Source of the DNA: Pimelobacter simplex | GTDB taxonomy: Bacteria; Actinomycetota; Actinomycetes; Propionibacteriales; Nocardioidaceae | DNA length: 64,000 nucleotides | Assembly (NCBI RefSeq): GCF_024662235.1 | Contig: NZ_CP096276.1 | Location: forward strand, 4,960,001 to 5,024,000 | Direction: 5' to 3' | In this document: in pieces, positions 10,022 through 17,018 of the stretch | Numbering within the stretch: position 1 is the stretch's first letter | How the letters are laid out: every line of letters starts with the position of its first letter | Program-made: the position numbers and the translations under genes | The notes under the pieces: model-generated | The model's input: the letters and a program-made list of their open reading frames with translations, nothing else | Told to the model about the DNA's origin: nothing | Database searches by the model: none

Positions 10022-11057
10022 CGACGCCGGCAGCTCCGCCGAGCCTCGGACAACCAAGCCTGTGTTCGTCGTCCCGCAGGCAGAGGGCGTCGACGTCGCG
10101 CTCGACTTCACCACGCCCGGGCCGTTCGGCGACTTCGCGTTCACCGCTCAGATCCCCGAGCCCGACGGCGCTGTCAGGGAACGCGTGTACGGCGCGGACC
10201 ACACCGATGAGCCTGCGGTCTTCGTTGAGATTCTTCAGCACTGGACCCGTGTTGCCGAACCGGACGGCATCCTCGCCGGCCTGGAGCGGGCAGAGGCGGT
10301 CCTACGTTTCCTCACCGACGACCTCGCACCGACAACCCAGTCGGAGAACGACTTCGCCGACCTCCTGCGCCGCGGCGTCGAGCCACTGGCGGTCATGAAC
10401 TTCCTCCCGGTCGACCACGAGCACAGCGACGAGCGAGGCGACGTCATCGTCCTCTCGTCGCGCGGTACTGACCTGGTCTGGATTAGTCGCCGCAGCCCGC
10501 GCACGACCTTCACCGTCCCGCCCAGCCACCTATGGGCCTTCGTGACCGGGATGGTGTGGCGCACCTACGACCACGACAGCATCCCTCTCAGTCGGCTCAA
10601 CACCGTCGCGTACGAATCTGCGCTCGCCTCATTTCGCGCGGCAATCAGGAGTCGCAGCGGCACGATCCCTGAGCCCGATCCGACGGGTCCGGACGGCGCG
10701 GTCCAGCACGAAGATCGACTTGGTACTCCCGAGCTCGTCCAGAGATTGTGCGACCTGCTCGGCACCAAGCTGGTCGCCTACCTGAGCTCCGTGGCAGACA
10801 CGCGAACCGTGCGAGCCTGGGCGGACTTTGCTGCCGACAGCGCACCTCCGGACGAGCTCATCGAGCGTCTTCGTGTTGCCTACCAGGCAGCCACGCTGCT
10901 CAGCGAGAACGACACCGCGTCCGTCATCCAGGCATGGTTCCAAGGCCGCAATCCGCTGCTCGACGACATCGCGCCAGCACGCGTGCTCCGCGATGGCGAA
11001 GTCGGTGTTGGCGGAGCCAACGTCATGGTCGCAGCTCGCGCCTTCGCAGGCAGGTGA
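10008..11057 (+). CDS. Hypothetical protein with a C-terminal MbcA/ParS-like (antitoxin-type) domain
   Basis: A 349-residue protein with a strong GAGAGGAGG ribosome-binding site before the ATG at 10008. The first 210 residues are of unknown function. From about residue 240 the chain runs as a helical segment (VQRLCDLLGTKLVAYLSS) followed by SVIQAWFQGRNPLLDDIAP...AARAFAG, which matches the pattern of the MbcA/ParS/Xre antitoxin C-terminal domain (aromatic-G-x-NP-L, then P-x3-L-R-x-G, then Ala-rich end). Such domains bind RES-type toxins in known systems; no RES toxin is visible here. It could regulate the adjacent cassette or act with a toxin elsewhere. The domain call is mine by eye. Confidence 0.6.
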   Translation: MPTDDDAGSSAEPRTTKPVFVVPQAEGVDVALDFTTPGPFGDFAFTAQIPEPDGAVRERVYGADHTDEPAVFVEILQHWTRVAEPDGILAGLERAEAVLRFLTDDLAPTTQSENDFADLLRRGVEPLAVMNFLPVDHEHSDERGDVIVLSSRGTDLVWISRRSPRTTFTVPPSHLWAFVTGMVWRTYDHDSIPLSRLNTVAYESALASFRAAIRSRSGTIPEPDPTGPDGAVQHEDRLGTPELVQRLCDLLGTKLVAYLSSVADTRTVRAWADFAADSAPPDELIERLRVAYQAATLLSENDTASVIQAWFQGRNPLLDDIAPARVLRDGEVGVGGANVMVAARAFAGR

Positions 11058-11498
11058 TCAGAGATGTGAGCGAACGACCGGAGCGACAGCATCGAAGAGC
11101 TCGATCAGCTGAGCCGCAAATTCGCCATCGTGCTTGCGAAGGAACGGAGCAGCACCGTCCACCTTGCTGACGGCCTCACGCGCGATCCGAATCTGCTCGG
11201 CAGTGAGTTTCGTTGCGTCGGCAGGTCCGCGCGACTCGCCCATGCCGGGTGCCTTCTCGTAGGGGGCGTAGCGCTCGCTGAGGATCGCGACCTGTTCCTT
11301 GTAGTGCTCCAGGCGTGACTCGAGGCGCCGCTTCACCTCCGCTGTGGCTCGGCGACACTCGTCGTCGTGATAATCCCGCGGGCGCCCCCGTCCGCCACGG
11401 CGCTGGATGACCTCATCACACCGTGGGTTGGCGCATTCCGCAGTCTGGACGTCTCTGTCCGATGCCTGATCTAGCCGGGTGACCGTCGCCTCTGACAT
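11058..11498 (-). CDS. Small zinc-finger/coiled-coil protein
   Basis: A 146-residue protein on the opposite strand to its neighbours. The start at 11498 is supported by a GGAGG eight bases upstream; the frame stays open further upstream but without a better site. Residues about 20-45 hold CANPRCDEVIQ...YHDDECR, a zinc-finger-like arrangement (Cys pair, then a His/Cys pair) common in short actinobacterial accessory proteins, followed by a charged helix (RRLESRLEHYKEQVAIL) likely to form a coiled coil. No enzymatic motif is seen. It faces the cargo genes across a regulatory-looking intergenic stretch and could be their regulator. This is inference. Confidence 0.65.
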   Translation of the reverse strand: MSEATVTRLDQASDRDVQTAECANPRCDEVIQRRGGRGRPRDYHDDECRRATAEVKRRLESRLEHYKEQVAILSERYAPYEKAPGMGESRGPADATKLTAEQIRIAREAVSKVDGAAPFLRKHDGEFAAQLIELFDAVAPVVRSHL

Positions 11499-11512
11499 CC
11501 AAGACCTCCAAT

Positions 11513-11629
11513 AAATCGCGCGAAAACAACTTACCGCTTCGCGCAGGTCAGAATGGTGATCGGTGAGAGTCGACACGCCGATCAGTTGGCCTGACGCGCC
11601 GCGAAAGGCCAGATCAAATCGCGTGAAAA
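11513..11629. promoter_or_regulatory. Pair of direct repeats in a divergent intergenic region
   Basis: AAATCGCGCGAAAA at 11513-11526 and AAATCGCGTGAAAA at 11616-11629 differ at one base in 14. They lie just upstream of the minus-strand zinc-finger gene and 150-270 bp upstream of the plus-strand DUF2188 gene, in a locally AT-richer stretch. The core TCGCG(C/T)GA is nearly palindromic. They look like binding sites for one regulator; which one is unknown. Confidence 0.45.
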
Positions 11630-11660
11630 TATTCAAGCGCAAACTGGCGTGCAACGCAGT

Positions 11661-11692
11661 GCGGGCGCCTGGTCTAGCCACCAGACGCCCGC
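11661..11692. terminator. Strong GC hairpin between divergent genes
   Basis: Stem GCGGGCG/CGCCCGC (7 bp), a single mismatch, then CTGGT/ACCAG (5 bp) around a six-base loop CTAGCC. There is no T-run. It lies 90 bp before the DUF2188 gene. It could be a terminator, an attenuator or an mRNA leader structure; I cannot separate these. Confidence 0.45.
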
Positions 11693-11781
11693 GGCACGCG
11701 AGGTGATCGCATGCGACTTGCACCTGCATCTCATCACCGGACGAGCCAGACCCACAAGATGAGATCCAGCAGGAGAAGACC

Positions 11782-12027
11782 ATGAGCAATAACAACCGCA
11801 GGCACGTCGTCCCCAACCAGGATGGCGGCTGGGACGTCCGTGCTCCCGGTGCCCAGCGCTCCAGCGCCCACACCGACACCCAGGCCGACGCTGTACGCCG
11901 AGCAGGCGAGATCGTCGGCAACGCCGGCGGCGGCGAGGTCCTGATCCACGGACGCGACGGCCGTATCCGCGACTCCGACACGATCGCGCCGGGCAACGAC
12001 CCCAATCCTCCGCGCGATAAGAAGTGA
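11782..12027 (+). CDS. DUF2188-family small protein
   Basis: An 81-residue protein whose pattern HVVPNQDGGWDVRAPGAQR...A-x3-A-G-E-I-V...GEVLIHGRDGRIRDSDTI matches the DUF2188 fold (two strands with a conserved GGW, a helix, then an IHG-x-DG-x-I strand). The function of the family is unknown; members are often found in accessory islands. The ATG follows a GGAGAAG ribosome-binding site. The next gene, DUF1883-TIR, begins eleven bases after the stop, so the two are probably co-transcribed. Confidence 0.75.
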   Translation: MSNNNRRHVVPNQDGGWDVRAPGAQRSSAHTDTQADAVRRAGEIVGNAGGGEVLIHGRDGRIRDSDTIAPGNDPNPPRDKK

Positions 12028-12037
12028 GCGCCGGGTC

Positions 12038-12826
12038 ATGCAGCACCTCTACTTCGACCTAAAGCAGCAGACGAAGGGCGCGGTCGCGGTCGTCACCCTC
12101 GACAAGCAGGCGAACGTCCGCTTGATGACCGCGAGTGACTACCGCGCACTCAAGGCTGGGCGGCGCTTTTCCTTCCACGGCGGCCGCGCCACCAAGTCGC
12201 CCGTCCACCTCCCCATCCCCAACAGCGGCCACTGGTTCGTCGTCGTCGACCTCGGCGGCCTCGCTGGGCGGGTCCGAGCGAGTGTCGCAGTGCAGTCGCC
12301 TCCACCCGGCCTGCTGCCCCCGATCCGGGAGCGGAGTCCGATCAGCGACGTCCAAGTTCGTGAACCGGCAGAACCCGACGGCGGCGTCCTGGGTGGGCAG
12401 ACTTGGGACGTCTTCATCTCCCACGCCAGCGAGGACAAGGAGGCCGTGGCCGTTCCGTTGCGCGACGCTCTTGTCGATCTCGGCGTCAGCGTCTGGCTCG
12501 ACAAGACCGAGCTCACCGTCGGCGACAGCCTCCGTCGAAAGATCGACCAAGGAATCCGGGCGAGCCGCTTCGGGATCGTGATCCTCTCTGAGCGGTTCTT
12601 CGGCAAGGGATGGACCAACCACGAGCTCGACGGCCTGGTCACCCGGACTGTCGCCGGCGAGCAGACCCTCCTGCCCATCTGGCACAACCTAACCGGAGAT
12701 CAGGTGCGTTCCTACAGTCCGTCGTTGGCCGACAAGGTCGCGTTGAGCACGGACACCGTCTCGATCGAAGACATGGCCGAGCAGATCGCCGCTGTCGTCG
12801 GGGGCAGAGAGGAGGACGTGGCGTGA
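12038..12826 (+). CDS. DUF1883-TIR domain protein (putative NAD-consuming immune protein)
   Basis: A 262-residue protein with an N-terminal DUF1883 domain (about 1-85; note the SGHWFVVVDLGG strand) and a C-terminal TIR domain (about 123-255). The TIR starts WDVFISHASEDK, has the WLDKTEL loop and carries a candidate catalytic Glu196 in WTNHELDG, the position used by NADase TIR domains. Bacterial TIR proteins cleave NAD+ or turn it into cyclic ADP-ribose signals during infection. DUF1883 is a known partner domain of TIR, with unclear role. The gene ends in overlap (GTGA) with a membrane-protein gene, implying a functional pair in which the TIR is either a direct NADase or a signal producer. An antiphage role is inference from domain and context. 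Confidence 0.85.
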   Translation: MQHLYFDLKQQTKGAVAVVTLDKQANVRLMTASDYRALKAGRRFSFHGGRATKSPVHLPIPNSGHWFVVVDLGGLAGRVRASVAVQSPPPGLLPPIRERSPISDVQVREPAEPDGGVLGGQTWDVFISHASEDKEAVAVPLRDALVDLGVSVWLDKTELTVGDSLRRKIDQGIRASRFGIVILSERFFGKGWTNHELDGLVTRTVAGEQTLLPIWHNLTGDQVRSYSPSLADKVALSTDTVSIEDMAEQIAAVVGGREEDVA

Positions 12827-14007
12827 CCACCACGCTCGATGGCCAACCATCGGTGGTGGGTCCGGCCTCGCCACCTGCAGGCACCAGGGTGATGCCTGAC
12901 AGACGTCGTTTCGGCGCAGCTCGCGGCCTGCTGATGCAGCGCGCCGTTGACCTTCGCGACGAGATGCCTCGCGGGCGTCGAAGGGCTGATACGCCCCGAT
13001 GGCGGTCGTGGGCACAGGTCATGGCCGGGATGTCACTCCTGACCGTTGGGATGGTGACTCTCTATTTCATCGGGCCGTCCTGGAATTGGCTTGGCGCAGT
13101 CGCAGCAGTAGTCGGCCCCACGGTGATGTTGCTGGGGGTGGTCGACCTCGCGAGGCGAGGCGCCCACGGGCATCGCCGCTTGGGCCGCCTCCTACGCATG
13201 ATCAGGGTCATCGGACTCGCACTGACCACTATGCTGATCGCAGTCGAGGTGCTCGCGGCGCTGGCCGCGGTGGTGCTTCTCGGGGCGGCCGTGTTTCGTG
13301 GTGAATGGTCGCCCGATGTTGCTCACTACCTGGCCAACGCGCTGTTGCTCGCGGTCATGGCCGGGTGTCTGACGATGATGGTCCGGGTCGCAGATCTGCC
13401 GGCGGTCGCTCTCACGCAGGCTGTTTGGTGGCGGGAGCTCTCAACGGCACGACAATTCACGACCATCGCGATCCCGGTCGCGCTGGTCGGCGCGGTCGTT
13501 GCACTCGGTGTGAGAGACACCAGGGCGGTCGCGGTCGCCATGGTTGGTCTCACCGCCGTCCTTGTCGGCTGGGCACGCGCCGACCGCGCTGCCACAGACG
13601 AAGCCGTACGTCGCCTCGCTGAGGCAGCTGACGCCCTTGCGGCGGCCAGTCGTTCGATGGTCGCGGCCGTCGAAGCAGGAGCGCCCCCAAGTAAGGCAGC
13701 GGCCCGCACGGACGCCGTCCTCGAAGCCCTCGAACGCCTCGACCTCGCCTGTCACAGGAACATGCGACGCGGCATACCTGCGGGGACGCGCTACCTGGTT
13801 GACGTCGAGCTCCTCATCGTGATTCGGGCCTGCAGGGCTGTACTCGTCGACTCGCCCATCGAGCACTTCGGCTCACCGCTTACGGCCACCGTCGCACGTG
13901 AGCTCACCGTTTTTGAGCCCCGATTGCTGGCGCGGGAGCTTCTGATCTTCGCCGGGGATGTCCGACGTCTGGCGACGCTCGCCCCCGATCGGCTGGTGGC
14001 CTTGTGA
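12823..14007 (+). CDS. Six-helix membrane protein coupled to the DUF1883-TIR gene
   Basis: A 394-residue protein starting at GTG 12823, which overlaps the TIR stop and has a GAGAGGAGGA ribosome-binding site. About six hydrophobic segments are visible (near residues 65-83, 88-107, 128-156, 170-187, 211-229, 235-250), after a basic N-terminus, followed by a soluble helical C-terminal part of about 145 residues. I do not recognise the family. Because it is translationally coupled to a TIR protein, a membrane effector or signal-responsive partner is plausible, similar in logic to other immune systems that pair a signal maker with a membrane-disrupting protein. This is inference; transport or anchoring roles are also possible. 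Confidence 0.7.
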   Translation: MTTTLDGQPSVVGPASPPAGTRVMPDRRRFGAARGLLMQRAVDLRDEMPRGRRRADTPRWRSWAQVMAGMSLLTVGMVTLYFIGPSWNWLGAVAAVVGPTVMLLGVVDLARRGAHGHRRLGRLLRMIRVIGLALTTMLIAVEVLAALAAVVLLGAAVFRGEWSPDVAHYLANALLLAVMAGCLTMMVRVADLPAVALTQAVWWRELSTARQFTTIAIPVALVGAVVALGVRDTRAVAVAMVGLTAVLVGWARADRAATDEAVRRLAEAADALAAASRSMVAAVEAGAPPSKAAARTDAVLEALERLDLACHRNMRRGIPAGTRYLVDVELLIVIRACRAVLVDSPIEHFGSPLTATVARELTVFEPRLLARELLIFAGDVRRLATLAPDRLVAL

Positions 14008-14133
14008 GCTCGCGTTCCGGCCGAACTGTCGGAGCCACCGGCTAACTTCGGCAAGCGCCGCCCGCCGCACAGCAGCAGGTCAGCCGCAGATCATCCATGG
14101 CACCAGACCAGTCATCTAGTTAGGAGCACACCC

Positions 14134-14505
14134 ATGGCAGACAAGAAGACCCTTTTCGTTGCGTTCGCGATCGAGGATGAGCGGCAGCGGGACCTTCTAA
14201 AGGGACAGACCCTGCACCCGCGCGCTCCGTACGAGTTCATCGACATGTCGGTGAAGGAGCCCTACGACAAGGAGTGGAAGGATCGCGTCCGCACGCGGAT
14301 CAAGCGCTCTCACGGCGTGATCGTGCTGGTCAGCAAGAACTCGTTGACGTCCAGCGGCCAGAAGTGGGAGATCCAGTGCGCCAAGGAGGAGAAGAAGCCG
14401 ATCCGAGGAATCTGGGCCTACTCCAACGACCGGACCGCGATCGCTGGCGTCACGACCGTGACCTGGACCGACGCCAACATCGCCGGCTTCATCGACTCCC
14501 TCTGA
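14134..14505 (+). CDS. ThsB-like TIR-domain protein
   Basis: A 123-residue single-domain protein of the MTH538/ThsB TIR-like type. It opens with KTLFVAFAIEDERQRDLLKG, has the strand GVIVLVSKNSLTS, and carries Glu79 in KWEIQCA, the position of the catalytic Glu in Thoeris ThsB proteins. Those enzymes sense phage infection and convert NAD+ into a cyclic ADP-ribose-type signal. An AGGAG ribosome-binding site precedes the ATG. A caspase-like gene starts 22 bases after the stop, and a RyR gene follows, which fits a signal-producer/effector cassette. Confidence 0.82.
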   Translation: MADKKTLFVAFAIEDERQRDLLKGQTLHPRAPYEFIDMSVKEPYDKEWKDRVRTRIKRSHGVIVLVSKNSLTSSGQKWEIQCAKEEKKPIRGIWAYSNDRTAIAGVTTVTWTDANIAGFIDSL

Positions 14506-14527
14506 CGCGCTCTAGCCTGGAACTCCG

Positions 14528-15523
14528 GTGACCACCATGCGTAAGGCCCTCATTGTCGGGATTGACCACTACGAGCACATCAACGGACTCAACGGCTGCG
14601 TCAACGATGCCTTCTCGGTCAAGACGGCGCTCGAGCGTCACTCCGACGGCACCTTGAACTTCACGACACCGAACCTGATGGTGGCGACCGGCCCGGGCAA
14701 GACGATCTGCAAGAAGGACCTCAAGGACGCTGTTCGGGAGGTGTTCGCAGACGATGCTGAGATTGCACTGTTCTACTTCTCCGGTCACGGCCACATCGAG
14801 GACACCGGCGGCTTCCTTTGCACCAGCGACTCCGAGGACGGTGATGATGGGCTCTCCCTCAATGAGGTGATGACCATGGCCAACAACTCACCTGCGCGGA
14901 ACAAGATCATCATCCTCGACAGCTGCCACAGCGGGGCCGCCGGCAACAACGCCATCGCTCAAAACCTGGCCGAGATCTCCGACGGGCTGACGATTCTGAC
15001 TGCATCAACGGCCAACCAGTACGCCATGGAGAGCAACGGCAGCGGCGTCTTCACCGGGCTCTTCGTCGACGCGCTCAACGGGGCGGCGGCCAACCTGGTC
15101 GGAGACATCACGCCCGGAAGCGTCTATGCCCACATCGATCAGTCCCTCGGCCCTTGGGCACAACGCCCGGTATTCAAGACCAACGTCAAGACGTTCGTCT
15201 CCCTGCGGCGAGCAGAACCCCCAATCGCCCTTGCTGACCTGCAGGCCCTGACGACCCACTTCCCTACGTCGGACTACGAGTTCGCCCTTGACCCGTCCTA
15301 CGAGCCCGAGCGATCTGCTGAGCAGCTCGCCGATCCCGCCATGCCGGATCCCGACCCATCCAGAACCGCGGTCTTCCGGACTCTCCAGAACTACGTGAGG
15401 GTCAACCTCGTACGACCCGTCGACGCACCTCACATGTGGCACGCAGCGATGGAGAGCAAGTCCTGCGAACTCACCGTTCTGGGGCAGCACTACTGGAACC
15501 TCGTTGCCGGCGATCTGATCTGA
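14528..15523 (+). CDS. Caspase-like (C14 family) protease, putative immune effector
   Basis: A 331-residue protein. The N-terminal 200 residues form a caspase/metacaspase-like domain: [11 protein letters not shown] at the first strand, catalytic His87 in FYFSGHGH, and catalytic Cys133 in IILDSCHSG (numbered from GTG 14528; ATG 14537 is an alternative start). The C-terminal 110 residues have no motif I know and could bind a ligand. A TIR protein upstream and a caspase-like protease downstream is the arrangement reported for type IV Thoeris, in which a TIR-made nucleotide activates the protease and the cell shuts down. Assigning this locus to that type is inference from order and domains. The catalytic dyad is intact. 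Confidence 0.85.
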   Translation: MTTMRKALIVGIDHYEHINGLNGCVNDAFSVKTALERHSDGTLNFTTPNLMVATGPGKTICKKDLKDAVREVFADDAEIALFYFSGHGHIEDTGGFLCTSDSEDGDDGLSLNEVMTMANNSPARNKIIILDSCHSGAAGNNAIAQNLAEISDGLTILTASTANQYAMESNGSGVFTGLFVDALNGAAANLVGDITPGSVYAHIDQSLGPWAQRPVFKTNVKTFVSLRRAEPPIALADLQALTTHFPTSDYEFALDPSYEPERSAEQLADPAMPDPDPSRTAVFRTLQNYVRVNLVRPVDAPHMWHAAMESKSCELTVLGQHYWNLVAGDLI

Positions 15524-15524
15524 T

Positions 15525-15821
15525 GTGACCATGGAGGAGACCAACGAGCCGGTACAGCGGCTACGAGATCCCGAACTCCTCGAGAAGCTCGCGGCGGCCG
15601 AGCACGAGCGGTGGGCCCACTGGCAGCGCTACCTGCACCAGCAGTGCACTCCAGGCCCCGATGGCTCGCTGACCATCCCCGCCGATCTGGTCCGCCAATG
15701 GACCGAACAGATCGACACCCCCTATGCCGACCTCACTCAGGCCGAGAAGGACAGCGACCGCGATCAGGTCGAGCGATACCTACCCCTCATCGAACAAGCA
15801 CTCGCCAACGAACTGCGGTAG
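15525..15821 (+). CDS. RyR-domain small protein in the TIR/caspase cassette
   Basis: A 98-residue protein that matches the RyR domain pattern: AAAEHERWAHWQRYL (conserved E-H-x-R-W helix), a middle loop, then YADLTQAEKDSDRDQVERYL (conserved Y-x-x-L...EK-x-x-DR). RyR domains occur in bacteria beside TIR, sirtuin and other NAD-linked immune genes and have been proposed to bind nucleotide-derived ligands. It begins two bases after the caspase stop (GTG 15525, or ATG 15531 with GGAGG-like context), so it is surely part of the same transcript. Possible roles are a signal sensor, a signal sponge that tunes activation, or a processing factor. Confidence 0.78.
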   Translation: MTMEETNEPVQRLRDPELLEKLAAAEHERWAHWQRYLHQQCTPGPDGSLTIPADLVRQWTEQIDTPYADLTQAEKDSDRDQVERYLPLIEQALANELR

Positions 15822-16066
15822 GCCGGTCAATCACGACTGGTGCCGGCGTCGACGGGTGCTCGGACCCTGCCTTCGTGTCCGGACTTTGACGGATCGGCCC
15901 GCCTTGGGTCGTCTGATCAAAGTTACACGCATGTAGTTCGTCGAACATCGCTGCAAATCGACATCCTTTGTCGAGATGCAGCCAACATGGACAAGTACGA
16001 ACATTTGTCAAGATCTACTGGGCCGGTAGACATTCAGCGGTGCCGAGAAGCCGGCAGCCGTTCGAT
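15822..16066. other. AT-richer gap after the defence cassette; possible transposon-end DNA
   Basis: No convincing gene. The composition is less GC-rich than the surroundings. Short related motifs appear: TTTGTCGAGAT near 15968 and TTTGTCAAGAT near 16004, with neighbouring GTCGAACATCG and ACGAACATTTG. Spaced, similar short repeats are what TnsB-bound ends look like, but only two clear copies are visible and the left end is outside the window, so the call is tentative. Confidence 0.25.
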
Positions 16067-16291
16067 CTAACGGCGTAGGTGCCGCTCAATGCGGTCGAGA
16101 CGGTCGGTGTTCTCGTCGATCTTTGCCGCGAGCAGGTTGAGCGTGCTCTGGAGCGAGATCAGTTCTGCGTCGAGCGCGACGTCGACGCCTGTCACCGGTC
16201 GCTGGTCGCCCAGCGATTGGTCGAGCAGTACCGCCTCACGGTCACGCACCTGAATCCCGACGACCACGAATGACAACGGCGTTGCCGCCAC
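16067..16291 (-). CDS. Small hypothetical protein with a C-terminal coiled coil
   Basis: A possible 74-residue protein from a GTG at 16291. The C-terminal half, DAELISLQSTLNLLAAKIDE followed by NTDRLDRIERHL, has clear heptad-like spacing and looks like a short coiled coil, which is why the frame is listed. The N-terminal half (VVVGIQVRDREAVLLDQS) may be a remnant of something longer. No ribosome-binding site stands out. It lies between the cargo genes and the VOC-family gene on the opposite strand. Confidence 0.35.
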   Translation of the reverse strand: MAATPLSFVVVGIQVRDREAVLLDQSLGDQRPVTGVDVALDAELISLQSTLNLLAAKIDENTDRLDRIERHLRR

Positions 16292-16304
16292 ACCATGCGC
16301 GCCA

Positions 16305-16931
16305 GTGCCCCGGTACCCGGGGTCTGGGTCACAATGGGGCGTGGCCGGCGAACGTACCTATCCCATCCTGCCGTGCGCCAGCCTTGACCAGGCTCTCACC
16401 TTCTACAACGCCCTCGGCTTCGCAGTCAGCTACCAGCAGCGGCGACCGAACCCGTACGCCGTCGTGGAGTTGGACGACATCGTCATCCACCTGTCGGGGA
16501 TTGATGGCTTTGATGCGGCCAACTCCTATGCCAGCGCGATCATCACCGTCCCCGACATCGCCCGGCTGCATGAATCGTTCACCGAGGGCCTGCGCCGAGA
16601 CTTCGGCAGAGTCCCGACCGCGGGCATCCCGCGTCTGCTCCGACTGCGCCGCAAGGCAGGAACCGCAACCGGGTTCAGCGTGATCGACGTCGGAGGGAAC
16701 TGGCTGCGCTTCTACGCCCTCGGCGCCTCCGAAGACGAGACCCCGCGATCAGGCCTGGCACGGGTGATAGAAGTGGCCGCACGCCAGGGCGACTCGCGCG
16801 GCGATGAAGCCCGCGCCATTGCTGTTCTCCAGGCCGGACTCCGCCGCTATCCCGATGCACCGCCCGCGGAACGAGATGAGGCACTCGCCTATCTGGCCGA
16901 GTTGACGGAGCGAGCCTCTGCGTCCCCGTAG
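16305..16931 (+). CDS. VOC-superfamily (glyoxalase/bleomycin-resistance-like) protein
   Basis: About 208 residues from GTG 16305, or 196 from GTG 16341, which matches family starts better. The pattern TYPILPCASLDQALTFYNAL (first beta-alpha unit with the typical FY pair), YAVVELDDIVIHLSG and the closing GFSVIDVGGNWLRFY is that of the vicinal oxygen chelate fold, seen in glyoxalase I and in bleomycin-binding resistance proteins. The last 60 residues (ARVIEVAARQGDSRG...) form a helical extension. The substrate cannot be deduced. A REP-like palindrome starts four bases after the stop. Confidence 0.75.
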   Translation: MPRYPGSGSQWGVAGERTYPILPCASLDQALTFYNALGFAVSYQQRRPNPYAVVELDDIVIHLSGIDGFDAANSYASAIITVPDIARLHESFTEGLRRDFGRVPTAGIPRLLRLRRKAGTATGFSVIDVGGNWLRFYALGASEDETPRSGLARVIEVAARQGDSRGDEARAIAVLQAGLRRYPDAPPAERDEALAYLAELTERASASP

Positions 16932-16934
16932 GCG

Positions 16935-16956
16935 GATCGTCACGCGGAGCGTGACC
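16935..16956. repeat. REP-like palindrome, copy 1
   Basis: A 22-bp unit with the perfect dyad TCACGC-GGA-GCGTGA, four bases after the VOC gene stop. The identical 22 bases recur at 44,606-44,627 and 49,503-49,524, and a degenerate copy at about 55,823. It abuts the IS3 remnant that follows. Confidence 0.8.
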
Positions 16957-17018
16957 AGTGCGGGATCGCGCTGCGCTCGCCGCAGGGCACGATCTGCCAC
17001 TCCGATAGGGGCGGCCAG

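Noticed and set aside
15840..16070. Plus-strand ORF of 76 residues in the gap after the RyR gene
   Set aside because: No ribosome-binding site, atypical composition and no recognisable pattern; the DNA looks intergenic.
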